From positions 1 through 64,000 of the forward strand of contig JAJYUJ010000008.1 in the NCBI GenBank assembly GCA_021792615.1: a stretch of DNA of 64,000 nt, in the 5' to 3' direction. Below are positions 25,303 through 32,716 of this stretch, piece after piece (position 1 is the stretch's first letter; the number at the start of each line of letters is the position of its first letter). The DNA is from a bacterium (GTDB lineage: Bacteria; JAMCPX01). Under the pieces are notes generated by a model that searched no databases, was not told where the DNA came from, and saw only the letters and a program-made list of their open reading frames with translations. The position numbers and the translations under genes are program-made.

Positions 25303-25531
25303 CCAGAAAAGGAACAACAGGCGTATGCCCAATCTGCGGGGGCACAAAAAAAGAGGTAAAACTACCTTTACAGCAGACATGGGTTCTGGCATCGTAGTAG
25401 TAAGGGACGTCCCTGCCACGATATGTTCCCAGTGCGGAGCAGATTGGATTAGAGACCCTGTTGCTGCAAAACTGGAGAAGATCGTTGAAGATACCCGAGA
25501 AAACATACTATTGTTGAAGCTACAACGCTGA
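25299..25531 (+). pseudogene. YgiT/MqsA-type zinc-finger antitoxin split by a -1 frameshift at an A7 slippery site
   Basis: From the ATG at 25299 the frame reads MTRKGTTGVCPICGGTKK and then departs from the family, stopping at 25395-25397. In the -1 frame it continues RGKTTFTADMGSGIVVVRDV, then PATICSQCGADW and a helical end to a TGA at 25531. Joined at the A-run (25346-25352), the two parts make a normal 77-residue YgiT-type protein with the two CxxC zinc pairs. The run is an in-frame A-AAA-AAA heptamer, and the shift needed is exactly -1. It may be a broken gene, a sequencing error or real slippage. YgiT proteins usually accompany an MqsR/DUF4258 toxin, absent here. Confidence 0.75.
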
Positions 25532-25739
25532 CCGTATAATGGCCGTTACAGAATTCGGAAAAAATCGAATGTTAAGTTCCCCGAGAATTCCCATAAGAAA
25601 TGTTATGTCAACTATTAATTTCGAATAAGTTAGAACTCTCCCAGAACCTCGTGATTGCCCCGTAATCACCCCATCACATCCGTGGCGCTGCCTTGCCCGT
25701 AGGTTATCCCTTATCAGATCCCATTATTTATTATGTTTC

Positions 25740-26372
25740 TTAATAATGATATAGAAGTGTAATATTTACTGACGTGGTACTTCCATCGCTACTAATCGGT
25801 AAGCTTACTGTTGTATTTGTTCCCCCTCCGGATACATTAATTTTATCATAAGCAAAGTAATGGTAGATTACTTCTGCGCCAAGAGACAGATAACTGGTTA
25901 AGTATCCTTCATACCCAATACCAAGATCGATTCCTATATTTGGATTTGCTGTATATGTCATTTTAGGATTTACATTAGATGTTTGCAATACGCGATTAAC
26001 ATAGCCTCCACCGATTAAAAAGTATATGTTGTTTGTCTTATTCAAAGGAATTATAGGTTTTACATTCAAATACGGCAATTCCATAAAGCTCCACGAACCA
26101 TTTAAATTTTGAGGGGAGCTGAATCTGCCAATACCTTGATCATACCCTAACTCTAATGCCAGATAATCAATAAACTGATACCCACCTCTTATTGTCCAGC
26201 CAGGAGCCAGCGAATAACCATCTTCATTCGGGCCAGTTGGATTATCTATCCCAGCACCAACACCAACATATAGCCCATTATGATCGCCAGCAAATACAGA
26301 AGGTGTCATACAAAAACTTACTGTTAATAACGTAGCAACCATAATACTCGTAAACTGAACTATATTTTTCAT
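25740..26372 (-). CDS. Outer-membrane beta-barrel protein (OmpW/OmpA-barrel type)
   Basis: A 210-residue protein with a signal peptide ending near SVFA and eight or so amphipathic strands (GLYVGVGAGIDNPTG; GYQFIDYLALELGYDQG; IYFLIGGGYVNRV; NIGIDLGIGYEGYL; SLGAEVIYHYFAYDKI), ending TLLYHY with a terminal aromatic residue. It is the last gene of an operon of four exported proteins. Role unknown; small barrels of this type are often adhesins or channels for hydrophobic compounds. 25532-25739 contains no gene. Confidence 0.75.
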   Translation of the reverse strand: MKNIVQFTSIMVATLLTVSFCMTPSVFAGDHNGLYVGVGAGIDNPTGPNEDGYSLAPGWTIRGGYQFIDYLALELGYDQGIGRFSSPQNLNGSWSFMELPYLNVKPIIPLNKTNNIYFLIGGGYVNRVLQTSNVNPKMTYTANPNIGIDLGIGYEGYLTSYLSLGAEVIYHYFAYDKINVSGGGTNTTVSLPISSDGSTTSVNITLLYHY

Positions 26373-26412
26373 AGAGTCTGCCTCCTTTTCTTGGTGCTCT
26401 TATTGATATTCT

Positions 26413-27990
26413 TTAATATATTGCATAAAGGTAACCATCTGTTGAGGCAATATAGATCGTTCCATCTGCTCCGATTGCAGGGGAAGACGAGTAAATTGCT
26501 CCACCTGTTTGATATGTCCACCTTGGAAAACCTGTCGATTTAAATGCAAAGAGCTTGCCATCAGTGGAGCCTACATAGATTGTTCCATCTGCACCGATTG
26601 CTGGAGAAGATTGTATGGGTACAAATGTTACATATATCCATTTTAAAGTTCCATCGGGATTGATTGCATAAAAAAGTCCGCTTGCTGTACCAAAATATAT
26701 TGTTCCATCAGGACCTATGGCAGGGGCAGTTAAAGTAGTTTCTGTAATATCGCTGTCATAATAGTTCCATTGCTCGTCTCCATTTGAATTAATTGATAAA
26801 AGAGAACTGTATTCTATTCCGCCACCATATACGCTGAAGTAAGTACAACCACTTGTTCCTATTGCTGGAGGAGATGCAAGCCCGAACAATTCACCACGTG
26901 GAGCACTGCGCCATTCAGGTGTTCCATCGGGATCAGTGGCACTTTCTATTCCAGCTAGTTGTGTACCGTAAAGTATTCCATTAGTGTCTATTGCTGGTGC
27001 AGTATATGGATATAAAGGAATATCAAAGGAATTCAAATACATTTTAAGAGTACCATTAGAATTTATTGCAAGCAGATCTCCAGATAGATCTCGAGATATT
27101 ACTACATATATAGTTCCATCGGTTCCTATAGTAGGAGAAGAAGGAATAGCGGGGTATACACCAGTCAATGAAGGATGAATCAGTGAATACAAAGCTCCAA
27201 TTTGATAAGTCCATTTCAGAGTGCCATCTTGATTCAGGGCATACAGCATTTCTCCACCGTTGTTAGTGGAATAACCACTTACATAGATGGTTCCATCTTC
27301 TCCTATTGCTGCAACTGGAAAGATAAAATTTTCGGCGGCATAACCGTTTTGAAGTCCTGTACCTCTAATGTTAGATGAAATGTTCCATCCTGTTGAATAT
27401 GTCCATTTTAACCCACCTGTTGAATTCAATGCATACAATATCCCGTTATCGGCACAGATGATGTAGATTGTTCCACTTGCATCTATGGTAGGAGAACCGC
27501 ATGCAATACCAATCTGATGCTTCCATCTGAGTGTACCCGTTGTTGAGCTTGTATCAACGCCGCTCAATCCGGTTTGTTCTAAATTCTGCATGTACTTGGG
27601 CCAGGGAGCATTCGTCTGAAGTTTAATGGGTCCTGTAGAAGTTTGTGTATCCAACTTTGTGGTTTCTTTTGTAAATGGAGATGATGAACCAGCATAGGTA
27701 ACTGTAACTGTTGCATTCCCTGCATCTCCATACGTATATGGCGATGAGATTGCCACGGTCATATTATGACTATCCGTAGCTATGCTAAACCCATTTGTTG
27801 CGCCCCAAGTGTAATAAAGATTTGCTCCTTGAGGTGCATCTACGTTCACTGATAAAAGGATAATCCCTCCGGGTGCTGGCACTCCAGATTCTGTTATGTA
27901 TCGGATAATCAGTGGTTGATGTTGTGTGTTTTGCTTACCACAATTTATGAGGGCAAGAATACCCACGATGCATATAAAAACTTTTGGCAT
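26413..27990 (-). CDS. Lipoprotein with PQQ-like beta-propeller repeats
   Basis: A 525-residue lipoprotein, acylated at Cys17 (LALINC). Residues about 35-140 look like an Ig-like domain (GGIILLSVNVDAPQGANLYY). From about 150 a series of at least seven near repeats of the kind SSPAIGADGTIYVGSTDGKL-FAFKS forms a propeller like that of BamB or PQQ enzymes; no PQQ-site residues can be assigned. It lies 22 bases after the 961-residue protein and 40 bases before the barrel gene, so a surface complex of these products is plausible. Confidence 0.85.
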   Translation of the reverse strand: MPKVFICIVGILALINCGKQNTQHQPLIIRYITESGVPAPGGIILLSVNVDAPQGANLYYTWGATNGFSIATDSHNMTVAISSPYTYGDAGNATVTVTYAGSSSPFTKETTKLDTQTSTGPIKLQTNAPWPKYMQNLEQTGLSGVDTSSTTGTLRWKHQIGIACGSPTIDASGTIYIICADNGILYALNSTGGLKWTYSTGWNISSNIRGTGLQNGYAAENFIFPVAAIGEDGTIYVSGYSTNNGGEMLYALNQDGTLKWTYQIGALYSLIHPSLTGVYPAIPSSPTIGTDGTIYVVISRDLSGDLLAINSNGTLKMYLNSFDIPLYPYTAPAIDTNGILYGTQLAGIESATDPDGTPEWRSAPRGELFGLASPPAIGTSGCTYFSVYGGGIEYSSLLSINSNGDEQWNYYDSDITETTLTAPAIGPDGTIYFGTASGLFYAINPDGTLKWIYVTFVPIQSSPAIGADGTIYVGSTDGKLFAFKSTGFPRWTYQTGGAIYSSSPAIGADGTIYIASTDGYLYAIY

Positions 27991-28012
27991 ATTTTTTTCT
28001 TCTCAAGAATGC

Positions 28013-30898
28013 TTAGTATATACCACTCGGGAAAATTAGATTTATGCATGAGTTGTTTTGGTTATTTTCTATGCTTGATAAGAATATTTCGTCAAGCTTA
28101 GAAGGAGCATACTTAAACTCTCCATAATGATAAAACGCAGGACCTCCTTTACTAGGTGAATGTGGGACAAGAATAGGCTGGGAAATGGTGCCCTTGTTGT
28201 CCGTAGGACATAATGATTGTGGAAGAGTTTGAGATGCCATATAACCATATTCTTTTAGTGGCCCTATGACTGCATTGCTTATCTTTATTGCATTGGCTTT
28301 CATATTACTTGCAATTAGTGGATTCAATATAGCTTGTGAAAAGAATCCTTCGCATGCGCTATATAAATCAGTAGGGAGAGTGGGATCTACCACTATTGCT
28401 GCGGAACCTACTGCTGCTGATATTGCGGTGCATAGACCGTCTATTTGTTCTTGAGGAATCTTAACGGCTTGAACGGCAGCGTCTACAGAATCTGTAGAAA
28501 AATCTAATATATTACTTGTTGTGATATACGGCTCTAATTTAAGCGTCAGCCATGGCACATCAATCTCGGGAGTCATATTCCAAACTGGTCCATCAGACCA
28601 TCCAGCTTTGCATTGGGGATATCCTTGGCTCCAATCAACGGAGTAACACGGATTTTTCCACCAAGTTTTAATATACATGCTGACATTTATTTGTCTTGCT
28701 ATTAAAGATATAGTTATACTTCCGTTATTGTTTGTAGTAATAATGGGGGAGCTGGAATTATCTAATGTGGCGGAGTCGATGATTATATTACCCTTTATCT
28801 GTACTCCAGCCTTAAAAGTATTAGTGGGATCTGGTTTTGCATTATTAGCATTACCTATTGTTGGGATAGTAGTATAAGCTGCCTTCTCCAGTTCTGTAAA
28901 TGGAACAAACCCACCATTGTAATAAGTTTGGCAACCACTATTGATGGTCGTTCCATTGAAGGTATAAACAACCTTCGGATCCCCCTTGGGACAGAGATAA
29001 TAACCCGGAACGAATGTCGATGGCCTGCATGACGGATCCACTTTTATTGAACATTCATAATCAAGTGGATCAATTAAATCAGGTGCACAATTTGGATTTA
29101 CCCATGTAGCTGTTGTAAATTCTTGATTACAATAATAAGTCTGGTTATCTGTGGTAGTTTGACCATGGGTATAATCATAATAAAGCTGAAGTATAACAGC
29201 TATGGCGTTATTCAGATTATTATCATTGATTTTTTGTTCCGCTTGATATAGAGGATTACTTGGGGACAACTCATAGGTGCCATTATCTTCCGTTATATCC
29301 TTAACCATTGAAGGGCATATCTGTCCTCCAATACTGTAATTGCCATTATTACACAATGGTAACAGAGTACTTAGAAGAGTGTTCAATAAGGACATGGGAC
29401 CCATATTTCCTATAAGAAGTTGGCATGGTTGATCCATGATACAGTTTTTATCATTGCTGCAATCGGAATAATTTTCGCAAAGGAATGGTACTACCTTATT
29501 TGTTGGCTGGTAGTTGACTGTAATGAAATCGGTTCCTCTGTTTGTTCCCGCTGTGTTATAACCCGTTGCCACCAGTGTTTGTATACCAGGTTTTGTAAAT
29601 GGCACTACGCCACTCGTCGAGAAATTTATACCAGATGTCCCTGTGCTTGTAGTAGCACTGGTTGCAAGTATATTATTAGAAGGAGAAGTAATTGTTACAC
29701 TTGCAATATCAGAAGTAGCATCACCATATAAGCTAAACGGTGCGGTTATCGTGGGTATGTTCACATTGTCGCTTTGAGGATTGTCTATACGAATAGGCGA
29801 TGTGTGAAATGTCGTTACCTGGTCAGCTATACTATAATTGCTGCTCTCCAATGGGTTGGCAGATAAATCCTGATTACCTGCGAGCCCAGTAGGCATATTA
29901 CATTTTACCGTGGGATAAGTAAGCTTATACACTGTATCAATATCAAACCCATTTGCAGACGCTATTGTATAGCTGAATGGTTCATATGCTGGCCATTGAT
30001 TGTCCACGGTTAAGAATGTTGAAAATGTAGTATTCCAATTACCAAGCATAACATTACTATATCCTGCGTATTGACTACCGTCGACAGGAGAAAAATTCCC
30101 GCTGCTATCTTTCTTTTCAAATGCAAATTCTACAGGAGAATATAAGGTGCGTGAGAAATTCGTTGTAAACGGATAGTGTGGTGGGACGTTCATATAATCT
30201 GCATCTGGTAATGGTGCTAGTCCCATAGAACCTCCATTACCAGCTAACCAGTTCAAGAACAAGAAGAAATCGACTATACCTCCGGCAACAAGTACTTGAG
30301 CTCCAGACACAGCTCCAAACTCATTACCGTATTCGTATGATTTTACAGTCACTGGTGCACCATACTGCTGAACCGCTTCGAAAGTGTAGATGGTATTTAC
30401 CAGGGCATTGGGATTGTTTTCCAAGGAAATACCAGATTGGGTTTGTAGACCTCCATTATAGTTTACAAAAAAGTCAGCTTGTTCATACCATGCAATCTGC
30501 TGAAGATTTATCCATAAAGTAAGTTCCGTTCCTGTCGAATCAAATGAGCTATGCGTAAAATTAAGCCCAGTGACTATCCCTGCGCTGGGAAGTATTTCGA
30601 TTCCATTCATAACGAATGTTCCGGGTGCATATGTAGCCGTATTTATGGGGGAAATAAAATCTATTATTAACGCAAGTTGATTTGTAGGCTGAATCAATCT
30701 ACCGCATTGTGGATATAGATGAACATCTTTTATATAATTCGCCATAAAGGCGGTATTCGGGGGTAAAGTCGTTGGAGTACAAGAGCCACCTCCACTATTA
30801 AAACTACAACCACCTCCAAATGTATTATTACACTGGACAGACGACATAATGAGTATGAACAAAACACCTATTGATAAGAGTAGATATGATCCCTTCAT
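28013..30898 (-). CDS. Large cysteine-rich lipoprotein of unknown function
   Basis: A 961-residue lipoprotein that I do not recognise. Signal and lipobox end in SSVQC (Cys23), followed by a Gly/Ser/Cys stretch. Residues about 60-170 (LALIIDFISPINTATYAPGT onward, ending NTIYTFE) fit a bacterial Ig-like (SbsA/Big_5) domain. A second Ig-like region lies at about 385-470. From about 470 come Cys-rich stretches (CENYSDCSNDKNCIMDQPC; NPNCAPDLIDPLDYECSI; DPSCRPSTFVPGYYLCPKGD), with some twenty cysteines in all, likely disulfide-bonded. The C-terminal region has one more hydrophobic helix-rich part. It is 11 bases downstream of the 291-residue gene. Surface location is inferred. Confidence 0.8.
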   Translation of the reverse strand: MKGSYLLLSIGVLFILIMSSVQCNNTFGGGCSFNSGGGSCTPTTLPPNTAFMANYIKDVHLYPQCGRLIQPTNQLALIIDFISPINTATYAPGTFVMNGIEILPSAGIVTGLNFTHSSFDSTGTELTLWINLQQIAWYEQADFFVNYNGGLQTQSGISLENNPNALVNTIYTFEAVQQYGAPVTVKSYEYGNEFGAVSGAQVLVAGGIVDFFLFLNWLAGNGGSMGLAPLPDADYMNVPPHYPFTTNFSRTLYSPVEFAFEKKDSSGNFSPVDGSQYAGYSNVMLGNWNTTFSTFLTVDNQWPAYEPFSYTIASANGFDIDTVYKLTYPTVKCNMPTGLAGNQDLSANPLESSNYSIADQVTTFHTSPIRIDNPQSDNVNIPTITAPFSLYGDATSDIASVTITSPSNNILATSATTSTGTSGINFSTSGVVPFTKPGIQTLVATGYNTAGTNRGTDFITVNYQPTNKVVPFLCENYSDCSNDKNCIMDQPCQLLIGNMGPMSLLNTLLSTLLPLCNNGNYSIGGQICPSMVKDITEDNGTYELSPSNPLYQAEQKINDNNLNNAIAVILQLYYDYTHGQTTTDNQTYYCNQEFTTATWVNPNCAPDLIDPLDYECSIKVDPSCRPSTFVPGYYLCPKGDPKVVYTFNGTTINSGCQTYYNGGFVPFTELEKAAYTTIPTIGNANNAKPDPTNTFKAGVQIKGNIIIDSATLDNSSSPIITTNNNGSITISLIARQINVSMYIKTWWKNPCYSVDWSQGYPQCKAGWSDGPVWNMTPEIDVPWLTLKLEPYITTSNILDFSTDSVDAAVQAVKIPQEQIDGLCTAISAAVGSAAIVVDPTLPTDLYSACEGFFSQAILNPLIASNMKANAIKISNAVIGPLKEYGYMASQTLPQSLCPTDNKGTISQPILVPHSPSKGGPAFYHYGEFKYAPSKLDEIFLSSIENNQNNSCINLIFPSGIY

Positions 30899-30909
30899 AA
30901 GTACCTCCC

Positions 30910-31785
30910 TTAGTATGTGTTTGGTATCAATTGCTTTATGTAGCCCATTGCGTTGTTAAGCATCTCATTCGTTATGTAAGATGGTGGATCCTGGTTGGAT
31001 AATGCAATCTTTGCCTTTGTCTGGGGCGTTGATTGCGTAAAGGATTCTATCTGAGAAAGCGATCTCGCAGATGCGAGCGCTGTCAGTGAATTATTGTTGG
31101 GATTGTTAATAATTGATTGTAGAACAGGTTCCAATGCTTTATTGTACGTGTTCCCGCTTGATTCTGCACAGGCAGCTTGGAGAAGATCGGGCTGACTTGA
31201 ATCAAGACAATATTCAAATGTCTTTATAATCTTATGAAGATAATGACTGCTGCCCTCTTCATTATTATCATCTCCATCATTACATCTTTCGGAAGAATTA
31301 TCACGGTTATTTAAAACAATATAATGAGCTAATTGGCCAAGCGTAATCGCTGCCTCTATCCTCAAACTGAGTTCAAACTTGTAAGCGCTCGGGGTAGCTG
31401 AAGCGTTACACGCATTTGAGAACTTATTAAAAATGCTCGAATCATCATCTATCTTCTGCGTTACAATGGTACTTGTGCCTTTTATCGTCTCGTAAAGCTT
31501 GCCTTCATATGCAACATCCAACGCCTTCGAAACGACCTGCTGTGCATGGGTTTGTGGATGCTCTAAGATTTCTTCTGCCGCTCCATAACGCTCATGCTTT
31601 TTATCACTGTTCAATCGGTTAAGTAAATCTTGTTCTCTGTTGCTAAACCAGGAAATAAACGATTGGCACTGAGGTGAAATGGTGGTATTGTTTTGTCCTG
31701 ATCGATCGTCGTCGCTGAATGCTGAATTTAATACAAATCCTAGGAACAAGGATATTACACTTAGAAACAAAAGAATTCTTTTCAT
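30910..31785 (-). CDS. Secreted helical protein, first gene of the exported-protein operon
   Basis: A 291-residue protein with a signal peptide (KRILLFLSVISLFLGFVLNSAFS). The remainder is mainly helical; FELSLRIEAAITLGQLAHYIVLNN and NSLTALASARSLSQIESFTQ resemble single HEAT-like repeats, and there are Asp/Asn/Ser-rich loops (NRDNSSERCNDGDDNNEEGS). Function unknown. GGAGG is present just before the ATG. The gene is preceded by a 13-bp palindrome and a TTGACA box on the same strand. Confidence 0.75.
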   Translation of the reverse strand: MKRILLFLSVISLFLGFVLNSAFSDDDRSGQNNTTISPQCQSFISWFSNREQDLLNRLNSDKKHERYGAAEEILEHPQTHAQQVVSKALDVAYEGKLYETIKGTSTIVTQKIDDDSSIFNKFSNACNASATPSAYKFELSLRIEAAITLGQLAHYIVLNNRDNSSERCNDGDDNNEEGSSHYLHKIIKTFEYCLDSSQPDLLQAACAESSGNTYNKALEPVLQSIINNPNNNSLTALASARSLSQIESFTQSTPQTKAKIALSNQDPPSYITNEMLNNAMGYIKQLIPNTY

Positions 31786-31810
31786 ACAAAGCCCTCCTTC
31801 TCAACCGTCT

Positions 31811-31842
31811 ATATTTGAAACCCTCTATCGGGTTTCAAATAT
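31811..31842. promoter_or_regulatory. Perfect 13-bp palindrome upstream of the exported-protein operon
   Basis: ATATTTGAAACCC (31811-31823) and GGGTTTCAAATAT (31830-31842) are exact complements around a 6-base loop. It lies 26 bases before the start codon at 31785 and downstream of the candidate promoter, so it would be in the leader. It may be an operator, a stabilising hairpin or a repeat. Confidence 0.5.
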
Positions 31843-31903
31843 ACTAAAACAAATCTGCTTTTAAAGGTGAACTAAGTTGTTTCTACATTCGTGATTAATC
31901 TTA

Positions 31904-31932
31904 GATAAATCAGAAATACTTATAGTTGTCAA
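31904..31932 (-). promoter_or_regulatory. Candidate promoter of the exported-protein operon
   Basis: On the minus strand TTGACA (complement of 31927-31932) is followed after 17 bases by TTTATC, a weak -10. The rest of 31843-32221 shows no supported gene. Confidence 0.35.
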
Positions 31933-32221
31933 GAGTCTAGTTTTCGATCAAAGCTGTAGTCGATAATGTAAAGTAGGTGCACGAAGATCCTCGAAGCCCA
32001 GCGGCTTCTCTACACCGTTCAAAAAACGTCCCTTTTTGGAACGCTTATTTTAAATCTCGGTTTCAGAGGGAAGCGTTTACCCTGTTTTGATACCCCTTTT
32101 TTGGACACCAAAAAGAGCTTATCAAGCATGCGGTCATCCGCGATAATAAACGAATGTATCTTGTCCAGGGGTTGTTGTAGAGAACGTACGAATAAGACAG
32201 AAGAAACCGATCGTTTATTGC

Positions 32222-32716
32222 TCAGGGCTGTTTCTTTGATTTGCCTGAAAACAGCAGGTCGATGGCGAGCAGGATTGCTCCGACGGTGATCGCACTGTCC
32301 GCTACGTTGAACGCAGGCCAGTGCGTGTTTTTTACAAACACATCTATAAAATCCACAACGTAACCGAGCCGTATCCGATCGATAACATTTCCAACCGCAC
32401 CGCCCATGATCATGGATAATGCGATCATGGACAATCCGGTCATGTCCTTCGAAAACAGATATACAAAAAACAGTACAATAAAAACGGCTACCGACAGCAC
32501 CGTAAGCATCGTTGTCCGGAATATACACTGGCCGTTGTTGAACATACCGAAAGCAACCCCCCGGTTATAGACACTGACGAGATCAAGGAAACCCGGGACG
32601 ATAACAACCTGCCGGGTAAGGTAATGGACCACAAGGTATTTTGACACCTGATCCAGCAGCACGATAACAGCGGCTATCAGAACGAGGGTCGTCAGCCTCT
32701 GCTTTAAGGGTATCAT
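32222..32716 (-). CDS. lspA: Lipoprotein signal peptidase II
   Basis: A 164-residue four-helix membrane aspartic protease that removes signal peptides of lipoproteins after acylation. Both catalytic aspartates are visible: VGNVIDRIRLGYVVDFIDV and FNVADSAITVGAILL. The N-terminal helix reads LIAAVIVLLDQVSKYLV, as expected. The start was set at the Met that overlaps the ileS stop by one base (TGATG); a longer frame runs into ileS. The ileS-lspA order is the normal one. Confidence 0.95.
   Translation of the reverse strand: MIPLKQRLTTLVLIAAVIVLLDQVSKYLVVHYLTRQVVIVPGFLDLVSVYNRGVAFGMFNNGQCIFRTTMLTVLSVAVFIVLFFVYLFSKDMTGLSMIALSMIMGGAVGNVIDRIRLGYVVDFIDVFVKNTHWPAFNVADSAITVGAILLAIDLLFSGKSKKQP

Noticed and set aside
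32019-32221. Protein-like frame downstream of lspA (SLQQPLDKIHSFIIADDRM and following)
   Set aside because: It has no start of its own and continues antisense-free only as part of a frame overlapping lspA in another phase; a gene remnant is possible but not supported.
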